Below are positions 26,844 to 36,235 of a stretch of 64,000 bases of DNA, piece by piece. A program made the position numbers and the translations under genes. The notes under the pieces are model-generated. The model made no database searches. It was not told the origin of the DNA and saw only the letters and a program-made list of their open reading frames with translations. Each line of letters starts with the position of its first letter. Within the stretch, counting starts at the first letter, position 1. This DNA is from CAYUPI01 sp964446585 (GTDB taxonomy: Bacteria; Verrucomicrobiota; Verrucomicrobiia; Limisphaerales; UBA8199), in assembly GCA_964446585.1 (NCBI GenBank), contig CAYUPI010000001.1, positions 124,001 to 188,000 of the forward strand, in the 5' to 3' direction.

Positions 26844-26922
26844 ATTGTAGGAGCCGACGTGAGGAGGCTCTGATCAATTTTGCATTTTTCGGTCAGGGCC
26901 TCCTCACGTCGGCTCCTACAAT
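26844..26922. repeat. Palindromic repeat, family B (copy 2)
   Basis: A 25-bp perfect inverted repeat: 26844-26868 against 26898-26922, with a 29-bp AT-rich centre; pairing continues imperfectly inward. The arm starts TGTAGGAGCCGACGTGAGGA at 26846. It is related to the element at 23381-23458. Confidence 0.9.
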
Positions 26923-27028
26923 CCTAAGAAACGTTTCGAGAGTAGCTCGTCAACTCCAGCGACGCAATCCCGCAACTTTGCCCAAAGAATACTCTTTGCC
27001 GCCGAGCAGGCTTTGGCGAAAGTTTGAC

Positions 27029-30000
27029 GTGCAAGCACGGTTGCTTTTGGGGCCGGCGGGGAGTGGCAAGACATTCCGTTGCCTGACGGAAATCCGCGAG
27101 GCATTGGTTGGCGCGCCGGAAGGGCCGCCATTGCTACTGATCGCTCCCAAGCAGATGACTTTTCAACTGGAGAGGCAATTGCTGGCTGAATCGTCGCTCA
27201 CGGGCTACGCACGGCTGCACATCCTTTCCTTCGACCGCTTGGCCAATTTCGTTTTGGGGCGGCTCGATCGGGCTCCTCCGGTCATGCTGGACGAGGAAGG
27301 GAGAGTGATGGTGCTGCGAGCGCTGCTTGCAAAGAAGAGAGATTCATTAAAATTGTTCCGGGCCAGTGCGCGGCTGGCGGGCTTTGCCCAACAGCTCAGC
27401 CTTGCGCTGCGCGAACTGCAGGAGACACAGCTCACGACCGAATCGCTCACCCAGCTTGCCCGCCAGGTGACCGAGGCTTCAGGGCTGGCCTATAAACTGG
27501 AAGACCTGGCGATGCTTCTCCAGGAATATCTCGATTGGCTTGAAGCTAACGATTTGCAGGACGCAGATTCTTTGCTGGGCGCGGCGACGGAAGCGCTAAG
27601 AGGAGGAGTGCGGAGTGCGGAGTGCGGAGTGCGGAGTGCGGAGGTGACGCGGAACCTCAACATCGAAGCCGTTTGGGTAGATGGATTTGCTGAAGTGTCC
27701 GATCCAGAGCTGGAGCTGCTGGTGGCGCTGCTGCCTCATTGCCGGCGCGCGACGATCACGTTTTGTTTGGATCGCGTGCCATTGGAAAAGATTTCCTGGT
27801 TGTCGAACTGGTCGCTCCCGCGCCGTGCATACGAGCATTTCCGAAAAAAACTCGTCGCGCTAACAAATGTCCAAGCCCTGACTGAGCTGCTGCCTCGCTC
27901 GACCGCCAGCAACCGCTTTGCCGACAGCCCGGTTTTACGACAGTTGGAAAGATATTGGGCCGAGCCTCGAGCGTACGAGGAACGCGGAACACCCGTCCTC
28001 CGTAGCAGCACTGCGGAGGGTGGACGGAACACGGAACACGAAGCACGGATCGCGGAACATCGAACATCGAACTCTGAACACCGAACATCGAACACCGAAC
28101 ATCGGACATCGAACTCTGAACAACGAACAGAAGATGTCGCCAATGCGCTTACCGTAGCGATCTGCGCCAACCCGGAAGCCGAAGCCACACTCGCGGCGCG
28201 CGAGATTCTGCGCTTCGTGCGCGCTGGCGGAAGATTTCGCGATATTGCCGTCCTGGTGAGGAAGCTCGAGAGTTACCACGATGCGCTCGAACGGACGTTT
28301 CTGCGCTACCAACTCCCGTTCTTCATGGATCGACGCGAGCCAATCTCGCACCACCCCTTGGCGGAGCTGACGCGCAACGCGCTGCGCACCGTGAGTTTGG
28401 GATGGCTCCACGAGGATTGGTTCGCAGCTCTCAAGACCGGCCTGGTGCCGGCGGTGGACGGAGAGATCGATCGGCTGGAAAACGAAGCACTAGCACGCGG
28501 CTGGAAGGGGAGCGTGTGGAAGCAGCCCATGACCGTCAGCCAAGACCCGGCTTTGACAGCGTGGCTGGCCGGCATCCAGCGCCGCCTCCTGCCTCCGTTC
28601 CAGCACCTCGCGCTGGCTCTTGGTGTAAATCAGGCTCGGCCCACCGGCCTGCAATTGACGGAGGCACTTCGCGAGTTCTGGAAAGCGCTTTCAGTCGAAG
28701 AACGGCTGCAACTATGGGTCGAGGCCGACCGGTCAACGTCGTCGTCTCGAATTCCCAGCTCGATTCATGCGACAGTGCAGGAGGAGCTCGAAGGCTGGCT
28801 GGCGAATGTCGAGTCGGCTTTTGGTGACGAAGCGCTCTCGATGCGCGAATGGCTGCCCATCCTCGAGGCCGGACTGGGCAACCTGACCGCGGGAGTAATT
28901 CCTCCGGCTCTCGACCAGGTCCTCATCGGTTCGATTGACCGCGCGCGCACGCCGGAAATCAAACTGGCCGTGGTCCTCGGCCTCAACGAGGGGGTTTTCC
29001 CGGCCGCGCCCGAGAGCACGGCACTCCTGACCGAGGCCGACCGCACCGAACTCGAAAAATTGGACATCAGCCTGAGCGCGAATTCGCGGAGGCAGCTTGG
29101 TCGTGAGCGGTTTTTGGCCTATCTCGCCTGCACACGCGCGCGCGAGCGCGTCGTCCTGACCGCTGCACTGCAAGATGCCAACGGCGCACCGCTCAACCCA
29201 TCACCGTTTCTCGCCCAACTCCAGCGGCTGTTTCCCGGCCTCAAGATCGAAACGCCGCCGCAGCGACAGGATTGGCGCGAAAGCGAGCACGTGAGCGAGC
29301 TGATCCCAACGATGCTTACCGCCCAAATGGCGGAAACGGAAACGAAGCCGCCCGCGGTTCTCGAACATCGACCCTCGACCTTCGCCCCTCGCCTCTCGCC
29401 CCTCATCCCTCACCCCTGCGCCCTCCCCGGCTGGCAGGAGCTGGCGGAAGTGCCTGCGCTGGCCAAGGTAATGGAACGGCTGCGGCATTTTGAGCCAACT
29501 GAAACTGAGGATCAGCTCGCACCCGAACTGGCCGAGCGGCTTTACGGGCGCGTCTTGCGGACTTCGGTCAGCCGCATGGAACAATTCGCCGCGTGCCCGT
29601 TCAGGTTCTTCGTCCATTCCGGGCTGAGGGCCGAAGAGCGAACATTGTTCGAGCTGGATATCAAAGAGCAAGGCACGTTTCAGCACGACGTCCTGGCGAT
29701 GTTCCATCAGCAGTTGCAGCAGGAGAATCGGCGCTGGCGCGACCTCACGCCGCAGGAAGCGCGTGAGCGCATTGGCCGGGTGGCGGCGGCGTTGGCGGCA
29801 GGCTATCGCGACGGATTGTTGCACGCCAGCGAACAAACCCGATTCATGCTCCGCGTGATGACCGAATCGCTCCAGGAATTCATCGAGACAATCATCGGCT
29901 GGATTTGCGGGCAGTATTGGTTCGATCCAGTGGCCGTCGAGTTGCCGTTCGGCGAGCAACCGGAGCGGCCCGCCTGGGAGCTGGACCTGGGCCACGGCCA

Positions 30001-30679
30001 TCGATTGGCGCTCGAGGGCCGCATCGATCGCATCGACCTCTACCGCGAACCGCAGAGCGACGAGGCGCGTTGTGTGGTGGTGGACTACAAATCCGGCCAG
30101 CGGCAGTTGGATCCCGTGCTTCTGGCCAACGGCCTCCAGTTGCAGTTGTTGAGTTATCTGAATGTCGCGCGCAGATGGCGCAATCCCCGCGAGCAATTTG
30201 GCGTCAGCCAACTCGGTCCGGCGGGCGTCTTTTACGTTAGTCTGCGGGGCAAATATGAGCGCGAACGGAACCGGCGCGAGGCTTTGGCCGATGCGGTTGT
30301 GGCCCGCCAACTGGCCTATCGCCATACGGGGCGGTTCGATAAGACCTACCTTCGACTACTGGACAGCCGGATGGACGCCCGTCAGGGCGACCAGTTCAAT
30401 TATCGCCTCACCAACGATGGCCAGGTGTATAAAAACTGCCGCGAAGCTCTTTCAACCGCCGAATTCGCTGCGCTGCTCGATTCAGTCGAATCGAACCTGA
30501 TGGAAATGGGTCGGCGAATCTTCTCCGGCGCTGCAGAAGTGGATCCCTATCGGAAAGGCTCGACCACCGCCTGTGACTACTGCGATTACCGCAGCATCTG
30601 CCGCATCGATACCTGGACTCACAAGTACCGCGTGCTCAGTAGCCAAAACGCGGCGAACGAAACCGCGGATGCCCGATAA
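27029..30679 (+). CDS. addB: AddB-like helicase-exonuclease subunit (PD-(D/E)XK nuclease)
   Basis: About 1216 residues if read from the GTG at 27029, which places the P-loop GPAGSGKT at the very N-terminus as in AddB; the frame is open back to 26783 but crosses a palindrome. The C-terminal nuclease domain has VVVDYKSGQ (Asp1019, Lys1021). Four cysteines fit the AddB iron-sulfur cluster: Cys856 in FAACPFRFF and Cys1182, 1185 and 1191 in CDYCDYRSIC. It should process double-strand breaks together with AddA, which is not in the window. Three low-complexity tracts are inserted in frame, near residues 192-207, 316-370 and 776-802, and are absent from what the family normally has. It lies 12 bp before the Nudix gene. 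Confidence 0.82.
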   Translation: MQARLLLGPAGSGKTFRCLTEIREALVGAPEGPPLLLIAPKQMTFQLERQLLAESSLTGYARLHILSFDRLANFVLGRLDRAPPVMLDEEGRVMVLRALLAKKRDSLKLFRASARLAGFAQQLSLALRELQETQLTTESLTQLARQVTEASGLAYKLEDLAMLLQEYLDWLEANDLQDADSLLGAATEALRGGVRSAECGVRSAEVTRNLNIEAVWVDGFAEVSDPELELLVALLPHCRRATITFCLDRVPLEKISWLSNWSLPRRAYEHFRKKLVALTNVQALTELLPRSTASNRFADSPVLRQLERYWAEPRAYEERGTPVLRSSTAEGGRNTEHEARIAEHRTSNSEHRTSNTEHRTSNSEQRTEDVANALTVAICANPEAEATLAAREILRFVRAGGRFRDIAVLVRKLESYHDALERTFLRYQLPFFMDRREPISHHPLAELTRNALRTVSLGWLHEDWFAALKTGLVPAVDGEIDRLENEALARGWKGSVWKQPMTVSQDPALTAWLAGIQRRLLPPFQHLALALGVNQARPTGLQLTEALREFWKALSVEERLQLWVEADRSTSSSRIPSSIHATVQEELEGWLANVESAFGDEALSMREWLPILEAGLGNLTAGVIPPALDQVLIGSIDRARTPEIKLAVVLGLNEGVFPAAPESTALLTEADRTELEKLDISLSANSRRQLGRERFLAYLACTRARERVVLTAALQDANGAPLNPSPFLAQLQRLFPGLKIETPPQRQDWRESEHVSELIPTMLTAQMAETETKPPAVLEHRPSTFAPRLSPLIPHPCALPGWQELAEVPALAKVMERLRHFEPTETEDQLAPELAERLYGRVLRTSVSRMEQFAACPFRFFVHSGLRAEERTLFELDIKEQGTFQHDVLAMFHQQLQQENRRWRDLTPQEARERIGRVAAALAAGYRDGLLHASEQTRFMLRVMTESLQEFIETIIGWICGQYWFDPVAVELPFGEQPERPAWELDLGHGHRLALEGRIDRIDLYREPQSDEARCVVVDYKSGQRQLDPVLLANGLQLQLLSYLNVARRWRNPREQFGVSQLGPAGVFYVSLRGKYERERNRREALADAVVARQLAYRHTGRFDKTYLRLLDSRMDARQGDQFNYRLTNDGQVYKNCREALSTAEFAALLDSVESNLMEMGRRIFSGAAEVDPYRKGSTTACDYCDYRSICRIDTWTHKYRVLSSQNAANETADAR
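27605..27639 (+). repeat. Five perfect copies of heptamer GGAGTGC inside addB
   Basis: Five tandem GGAGTGC units (35 bp), plus partial copies on each side. The unit length is not a multiple of three, so gain or loss of one unit would shift the reading frame of the helicase/nuclease gene. The repeat is read as GVRSAECGVRSAE in the protein. Confidence 0.9.
27991..28134. repeat. Family C palindrome plus degenerate GAACATCG tract inside addB
   Basis: 27991-28021 is a 31-bp imperfect palindrome whose reverse complement matches 59894-59924 at 28 of 31 positions. It is followed up to 28134 by irregular copies of GAACATC/GAACACC, read as repeated EHRTSN units. The tract stays in frame. Confidence 0.8.
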
Positions 30680-30691
30680 CACGCAGAGAAA

Positions 30692-31141
30692 TTGAAGCCT
30701 CCTATTCCTGAATTCGGGACAGCGCTTCCAGGTGGTACATGCGAGTTGCGCCCAGGCGCTTATGCTGTTCTCCGCGACGCCGCCGGTCGAATCGCTGTAG
30801 TATTTACGTCCGTCGGAGCCTTCCTGCCTGGCGGTGGACAGGAATCAGGTGAGTCACCGGAGCAGGCTTTAAGGCGTGAAATCCTCGAGGAATGCAGTCT
30901 CGAGGTTCAGGTGGACGCTCGCCTTGGGGTCGCCGACGAATTGGTTTGCTCCAGGGAAGAGACGCGCTGCTTCCGCAAACGAGGGACCTTCTTCGAGGCG
31001 CGTCCTCGGGCTGGCGAGGGACGCCGCCCGGTTGAACCGACCCATCGATTGGTCTGGCTACCGCTCGAGGAAGCACTGGCGAGTCTCTCGCACGAGAGCC
31101 ACCAGTGGGCAGTCCGGGCCTTGGGCAAACGGCATTTATGA
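30692..31141 (+). CDS. Nudix hydrolase
   Basis: 149 residues with a TTG start at 30692. The Nudix box is complete: GGQESGESPEQALRREILEE fits GX5EX7REUXEE, with the metal-binding glutamates. The family cleaves nucleoside diphosphates linked to another group, often oxidised nucleotides or dinucleotides. The surrounding fold is a single Nudix domain. Immediately downstream of the AddB-like gene, it could be part of a DNA maintenance unit, though this is only context. Confidence 0.85.
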   Translation: MKPPIPEFGTALPGGTCELRPGAYAVLRDAAGRIAVVFTSVGAFLPGGGQESGESPEQALRREILEECSLEVQVDARLGVADELVCSREETRCFRKRGTFFEARPRAGEGRRPVEPTHRLVWLPLEEALASLSHESHQWAVRALGKRHL

Positions 31142-31169
31142 TTGACGTAAGCTATGGATTTGGTATGAT
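31142..31169 (+). promoter_or_regulatory. Candidate sigma70-type promoter for the TonB receptor
   Basis: TTGACG (31142-31147), 16-bp spacer, TATGAT (31164-31169), starting right at the Nudix stop codon. It would give a leader of nearly 200 nt before the ATG at 31374. I see no known riboswitch in the leader. Confidence 0.45.
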
Positions 31170-31373
31170 GGCCGCAGGCTCACGAGACATCCCAAAGTCA
31201 TGCACAGCCGCAGCTTACATGCTCCACGGCGGAGCGGAAACGCGCCGCCGCTGCCGCCGAGAAACAAAGAACACAACCACCAAGCGGAGATATTCCACAC
31301 CCACGATTCTCTCGCACAGCCCCGGAATCTGAACAATGCACACCAGGCGGTTGGCGGTATCCACCAGCACTGA

Positions 31374-33377
31374 ATGACTAAAGGGGCTTGTTTTTGCCTT
31401 CTGGTGCTTACCATTCCGGGCATGAGCTGGGCCGCGGAGAGTTCTACGGCGGCTACGAAACCGGTCGAACCTACCGAGATCAGTTTGGAAGAACTGGTCA
31501 AAATGGAGGTGCCGGTTGTCGAAGCCGCCTCGAAGTACCGGCAGAAGACGACCGAAGCTCCGTCCTCAATCACGATCATTACGTCCGACGAAGTGAAAAA
31601 GTATGGACATCGAACGCTGGCGGACATCCTGCAGACAGTGCCAGGGATGTATGTGACCTATGACCGGAACTATTCGTTCCTGGGCGTGCGCGGTTTTAAC
31701 CTGGGCGATTACAACAACCGCGTTCTGCTGCTGGTGGATGGGCATCGGCTGAACAACAGTCTCTCGGACAGCGCGTTCATCGGCACCGAATTCATTTTGG
31801 ACGTCGATCTGATCGAACGGGTTGAAATCATCCGTGGTCCTGGCTCGAGCCTGTACGGCAACAACGCCTTCTTTGGCGTCATCAATGTGATTACGCGAAC
31901 GGGCCGCGACATGGCCGGTAATGGCGTCGAGGTCTCTGGCGAGGCGGGCAGTTTTGATACCTACAAAGGACGGGCAACTTACGGAAAGCAATTCAAAACC
32001 GGACTCGAATTGTTGCTCTCCGCTTCCATCCTCGACAGCAAAGGTCAGGAGCGATTGTTCTATAAGGAATTCAATACCCCGGAGAATAACAATGGAATTG
32101 CTCAAAATGCAAATGATGATGCATTCAAGAGCGTCTTCGGCAGTTTCGGGTTTAAGGATATCAGCCTCGAAGGCGCCTTCAGCACGCGGGAGAAAGGGAA
32201 CCCGACCGCGCAGTATCTGGCCGATTTCAATGATCGCCGGCTGCGCACGACCGACGATCGCAGTTATGTGAACCTGAAATATGCCCATGAATTCCCCGAG
32301 ATCGTGGATGTCACCGCCCGGATCTATTACGATCGACACGAGTTCAACATCGGCGAGCCATTCGGCGGTGTCCTCTACAAGGACTCTCAAATCGGCGATT
32401 GGTGGGGCGCGGAACTGCAGCTCACCAAACGTTTGTTCGAGCGGCATACCTTTACCCTGGGCGGCGAATATCGCGATGACTTCCGCCAGGAGGAAAGGTT
32501 TTACAATGCCGAGACTGGAGTGGTTTACCGCGACCTTCGCCGTGACCGCCAAAACCATGGAGTGTATTTCCAGGGCGATATTGCCGTGGTGACCAACCTG
32601 CACGTCAACGGAGGGTTCCGTTACGACCAGTACGGCAATTTTGATCCGACCTTCAATCCGCGCGTCGCCCTGATTTACAACCCGGTCGGTGAAACCGTAT
32701 TCAAGGCGCTTTACGGCACTGCCTTTCGAGCGCCCAACTTTTTCGAACTGAGCGATCAACGCAATCAGAACATCCAGCCCGAGACAATCACGACTTATGA
32801 GCTGGTGTACGAGCAGGGAATTGGCCGTCATTTGCGTTCCTCCGTCGCTGGCTTTTACAATCAGATCGATGATTTGATCTCCTTCAATTCGGCGCCGGGC
32901 CACCAGCGGTTTGAAAACCTCAGCCGCGCGGAAGCGAAGGGAGTCGAGTTGGCCTTGGAAGGTCTTTGGGCCAATGGCATCCGCGGCCGCGCCAGTTACA
33001 CGTTCCAGCACACGGAAGACACCGAAACCGGCGAAGTGCTCACCGATTCCCCGAAGCACCTGGCCAAACTCAATGTGAGCGTCCCACTGTGGAAAGACAA
33101 AGTATTTGCCGGGTTGGAAGTGCTCTACACGAGCCGTCGGACGACTGTTCACCTCACGTCCGCTGGAACCAGCGAGCCCGGAGGGGATGCGGCCGGTTTC
33201 GCCCAGGCAAATTTGACGTTGTTCAGCCAGAACCTGGTGAGGGGTTTGGACCTCTCCGCCAGCATTTACAATTTATTCGATAAGCGATACGGCGACCCGT
33301 CAACGCCCTTCCACCAGCAGGACATAATCGAACAGGACGGCCGCACGTTCCGTGTTAAGTTAACGTACCGATTCTGA
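31374..33377 (+). CDS. TonB-dependent outer-membrane receptor
   Basis: 667 residues. Signal peptide (~1-20), then a plug domain: APSSITIITSDEVKKYGHRT, DILQTVPGMYV, LLLVDGHRLN, VEIIRGPGSSLYG and FFGVINVITRTG in order (~62-180). A beta-barrel of ~480 residues follows, ending in aromatic YRF, as outer-membrane proteins do. A TonB box may lie in EISLEELVKMEV (~35-46). The ligand is unknown. It is the first gene of a plus-strand run with the YfiR, histidine kinase and cyclase genes, in which the receptor may supply or sense a signal. Confidence 0.93.
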   Translation: MTKGACFCLLVLTIPGMSWAAESSTAATKPVEPTEISLEELVKMEVPVVEAASKYRQKTTEAPSSITIITSDEVKKYGHRTLADILQTVPGMYVTYDRNYSFLGVRGFNLGDYNNRVLLLVDGHRLNNSLSDSAFIGTEFILDVDLIERVEIIRGPGSSLYGNNAFFGVINVITRTGRDMAGNGVEVSGEAGSFDTYKGRATYGKQFKTGLELLLSASILDSKGQERLFYKEFNTPENNNGIAQNANDDAFKSVFGSFGFKDISLEGAFSTREKGNPTAQYLADFNDRRLRTTDDRSYVNLKYAHEFPEIVDVTARIYYDRHEFNIGEPFGGVLYKDSQIGDWWGAELQLTKRLFERHTFTLGGEYRDDFRQEERFYNAETGVVYRDLRRDRQNHGVYFQGDIAVVTNLHVNGGFRYDQYGNFDPTFNPRVALIYNPVGETVFKALYGTAFRAPNFFELSDQRNQNIQPETITTYELVYEQGIGRHLRSSVAGFYNQIDDLISFNSAPGHQRFENLSRAEAKGVELALEGLWANGIRGRASYTFQHTEDTETGEVLTDSPKHLAKLNVSVPLWKDKVFAGLEVLYTSRRTTVHLTSAGTSEPGGDAAGFAQANLTLFSQNLVRGLDLSASIYNLFDKRYGDPSTPFHQQDIIEQDGRTFRVKLTYRF

Positions 33378-33478
33378 ACATGAAGATGCAGCAGTGTCGT
33401 GATGAAGCATTGGAGTTTGCCGTTCCGCCCTTGCTGCCCTTCGGCGTATGCCCTCAGCTAAAGGCGGGAGACGTGGCC

Positions 33479-33589
33479 CGGAGTGCGCCCGTCCCCGGGC
33501 GCAGCAATGTAGAAATGTCATGTGGGCCTAGAAGGACCGAGGCCCGCGCTCCGTCGATAGTTGCTGCGCCCGGGGACGGGCGCACTCCG
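33479..33589. repeat. REPIN, family A (copy 2)
   Basis: A perfect 28-bp inverted repeat: left arm 33479-33506, right arm 33562-33589, around a 55-bp core. Each arm is a hairpin (GCGCCCG/CGGGCGC). The arms match those at 10536-10647, while the cores differ apart from a short TGTAGAA/TTCTACA word in opposite orientation. It lies between the TonB receptor and the RCC1 gene. Confidence 0.93.
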
Positions 33590-33646
33590 CCACCAAAAGC
33601 TGATCCCTTACGCTTCGGCCCATTTTTCCATTGCTCGGTCGCGAGT

Positions 33647-35611
33647 ATGTTGCGCTGGCTGAGCCTGCCACTGTTCCTCGCGCTGGGCGGCTCCTGCCTT
33701 AGTCAGCCCGGCCTGCCGGTAATTACGAACGGACCGCAGAGCCAGACTGTAACGCAAGGAGCCAGCGCATCTTTCAGCGTGGGGGTAAGAAGCCTGACCT
33801 ACCTGACGTACCAGTGGCGGTTCTTTGGGACCAATCTTGCCGGCGCGACTGATTCGGCATTGAAACTGATGAACGTGCAGGTTTGGCAGGCGGGACCCTA
33901 TTCGGTGGTAGTGAGCAACTCTTACGGGCCGGCGACCAGCACCAACGCGATTTTGACCGTGGCGCTGCCCCCGGGTACGGCTTCGACCTGGGGAGACAAC
34001 ACTTCTGGCCAATCCACGGTGCCATCCAGCTCGAACTTCTTTGCCACCCAGTCATTCAACACTCCAGGATCGCCCGCTCCCAACGAGCCCGATCATTGCG
34101 GTTATCCGCCCTGTGGCTCTTATTGGCTGACTTACACTCCCCCCCTCAGCGGCACACTCACGGTCGATTCCATAGGCACTACTTTCAATGCCATCCTGGA
34201 CGTTTATGCTGGGACAGATCTGTCCAACCTCCAACCCGTAGCTTGTAGCGCAAACCATGGCTCTGCCGGCGAGTCAGTGACGTTTCCGGCCACCGGTGGT
34301 GCGATGTACTTCGTCTTTATCGAGGGAGTCAACTGCGTCACCGGGCCTGCAACCATTAATTTCAATTTGTTGGTGTCGTTCGGATTTGGGGTCAAAGCGA
34401 TCGCCGCAGGGGGCGGCCACAGCCTGGTCCTCAAGACAAATGGCGTCGTCCTCGGCTGGGGTGACAATAGTTTCGGCCAGGCGACCCCGCCGGCGGGTCT
34501 GAATCAGGTGGTCGCGATCGCTGCCGGGCACAATCACAGCCTGGCGCTGAGAACCGATGGCTCCGTAGTAGCCTGGGGCGACAACAGCCTGGAGCAGACC
34601 AATGTTCCCCCTGAGGCAACAAACGTGATCAAGATCGCGGCCGGCGCGGCTCATAATCTGGCGCTGCGAGGTGACGGCACCGTGGCGGCATGGGGCGCTG
34701 ATAGTGACGGGCAGACGGACGTGCCCGTTACTTTAAGTAATGTAGTGCTGATTGCTGCGGGCAATCATCATAGCTTGGCGTGGACCCGCGACGGCGAACT
34801 CGTCGGTTGGGGCTCGTTCTTCCATGGCGAGACGATGGCGCCACCGGGGCTGTCCGGCGTTGTCAGTTTGTCGGCCGGCGACGGATTTAGCTTGGCCCTC
34901 AAAGCCAACGGAACGGTTGTAGTCTGGGGGGATAATTCTTTTGGGCAAACGAACGTCCCCACGACGCTGACCGGCGTCGCGGCCATTTCCGCGGGGGACT
35001 ACCATTGCCTGGTACTCAGAAACAACGGAGCGGTCGCGGCCTGGGGGCAGGATATCTCCGGCCAAACCAATGTGCCATTTGTCATCAGCCGGATCGTGGC
35101 AGTGTCAGCAGGAGCATCTCACAGCATGACGCTGGCGGGAAGCGGCGCACCGGTGATTCTCACCCAACCACTGACCAAGCAGGTCGACCCGGGGGCTACC
35201 GCAAGTTTCGCCGCGATGGCTGTGGGGGACGAAGCCCCAGGCTACCAATGGCGTTTGAACGGGGTGAATCTGGCCGGCGCGACTGGCAACGTGTTGACGC
35301 GTACCAATGTGCAGCTTGCCGATGCGGGCAATTACAGTGTGCTGGTAAGCAACAGCCTCGACACCGTGCTGAGCGCCGACGCTGCGCTGGTTGTGGGGAG
35401 CTACCCTTTTCTTTCGCCTGTCGGGTTTACTCAGGATGGCTTCAAGCTGCGTGTGGTCGGCCCCGGTGGTCTTTACACTTTCCAGGCCTCCGCTGATTTC
35501 TTTTCGTGGATGCCGCTGGCAACGACCAACGCGCCGCCCGGCACTGTTGTCTTTTCCGATCCGACGGCCGCCGGCTTCGCCAGAAGATTCTATCGTGTGC
35601 TGGTCCAGTGA
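33647..35611 (+). CDS. Secreted RCC1-repeat protein with Ig-like domains
   Basis: 654 residues from the ATG at 33647, just after the REPIN; the frame open to its left is not coding. Signal peptide (~1-20), an Ig-like domain (~22-105), a PPC-like beta domain (~115-230), then about seven RCC1-type repeats (VAIAAGHNHSLALRTDGSVV and variants with WGDNSFGQT, ~235-500), a second Ig-like domain (~505-585) and a C-terminal segment ending FARRFYRVLV that recurs in this phylum. It probably works at the cell surface. Ligand unknown. It sits between the TonB receptor and the YfiR-like gene. Confidence 0.85.
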   Translation: MLRWLSLPLFLALGGSCLSQPGLPVITNGPQSQTVTQGASASFSVGVRSLTYLTYQWRFFGTNLAGATDSALKLMNVQVWQAGPYSVVVSNSYGPATSTNAILTVALPPGTASTWGDNTSGQSTVPSSSNFFATQSFNTPGSPAPNEPDHCGYPPCGSYWLTYTPPLSGTLTVDSIGTTFNAILDVYAGTDLSNLQPVACSANHGSAGESVTFPATGGAMYFVFIEGVNCVTGPATINFNLLVSFGFGVKAIAAGGGHSLVLKTNGVVLGWGDNSFGQATPPAGLNQVVAIAAGHNHSLALRTDGSVVAWGDNSLEQTNVPPEATNVIKIAAGAAHNLALRGDGTVAAWGADSDGQTDVPVTLSNVVLIAAGNHHSLAWTRDGELVGWGSFFHGETMAPPGLSGVVSLSAGDGFSLALKANGTVVVWGDNSFGQTNVPTTLTGVAAISAGDYHCLVLRNNGAVAAWGQDISGQTNVPFVISRIVAVSAGASHSMTLAGSGAPVILTQPLTKQVDPGATASFAAMAVGDEAPGYQWRLNGVNLAGATGNVLTRTNVQLADAGNYSVLVSNSLDTVLSADAALVVGSYPFLSPVGFTQDGFKLRVVGPGGLYTFQASADFFSWMPLATTNAPPGTVVFSDPTAAGFARRFYRVLVQ

Positions 35612-35632
35612 GATGCCGGAACGCCAGTCGCG

Positions 35633-36235
35633 ATGCGGCCGACCGGACATCATGTGATTGGGAGCGGAGGACGCAATCGCACCTATTCTCTTGCTCGAAT
35701 TGCCGTCGCGCTGGCAGTGCTAACCTGGCCTTTCGGCGTCTTGGCACAATCCAGCCCTTATACGCTCTACCAGCTCAAGGCACTTTATTTGTTTAACTTT
35801 GCCAAATACACGGAGTGGCCAAAAGAGGTCTTTCCAAATGAGAGCGCGCCTTTTGTGCTCGGGATTTTTGGCCGGGATCCCTTCCGCTCAGATATCGACA
35901 TCATCAAGGACAAAACGATCAAGGGCCGGAAACTGGTCATCAAATACTTTCATTCAGTGGAGGAAGTGACTAATTGCCATTTATTGTTCATTTGTTCATC
36001 AGAAATCAGTAACCTGGCGCAGATACTCAGGGCATTGGGCAATGCGCACATTCTGACGATTGGCGAAGCGGACGGCTTCATCGAGCAAAGCGGCATGATT
36101 AACCTGGTGCCGGAGCAGAAGAGTCCCGGTACGCAGGTCGTCGGTTTCGAAATCAACCAGGCGGCGGCCGAGAAAGCCAATCTCAAGCTGGATACGCAAT
36201 TGTTGAAACTGGCAAAAAGGACCAAAGGTTCATGA
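35633..36235 (+). CDS. YfiR family periplasmic protein (DUF4154)
   Basis: 200 residues. The first ~38 contain a signal peptide (ARIAVALAVLTWPFGVLA). The mature part starts LYQLKALYLFNFAKYTEWP, the family opening, and has LGIFGRDPF, HLLFICSSE and NAHILTIGEADGF. In Pseudomonas, YfiR is a periplasmic repressor that binds the CHASE8-type sensor of the diguanylate cyclase YfiN. Here the neighbouring gene, overlapping by 4 bp (ATGA), encodes a CHASE8-type sensor joined to a histidine kinase, so YfiR would control a kinase. Confidence 0.9.
   Translation: MRPTGHHVIGSGGRNRTYSLARIAVALAVLTWPFGVLAQSSPYTLYQLKALYLFNFAKYTEWPKEVFPNESAPFVLGIFGRDPFRSDIDIIKDKTIKGRKLVIKYFHSVEEVTNCHLLFICSSEISNLAQILRALGNAHILTIGEADGFIEQSGMINLVPEQKSPGTQVVGFEINQAAAEKANLKLDTQLLKLAKRTKGS

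Larger units (their letters stand above)
26596..27028. other. Divergent intergenic region with two palindromic repeats
   Basis: 433 bp between the PVC cytochrome gene (minus) and the AddB-like gene (plus). It holds the family D palindrome (26644-26743) and the family B palindrome (26844-26922). An open frame on the plus strand runs through both, but the encoded sequence is not protein-like there. No promoter of high quality stands out. Confidence 0.6.

Noticed and set aside
26783..27028. N-terminal extension of the AddB-like gene
   Set aside because: It is read across a perfect palindromic repeat, and the P-loop normally lies at the N-terminus.
31566..33152. 528-codon minus-strand open frame
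   Set aside because: It is antisense to the TonB receptor gene, which has every family motif.
33380..33646. N-terminal extension of the RCC1 gene
   Set aside because: It crosses the REPIN, and a signal peptide begins at the ATG at 33647.
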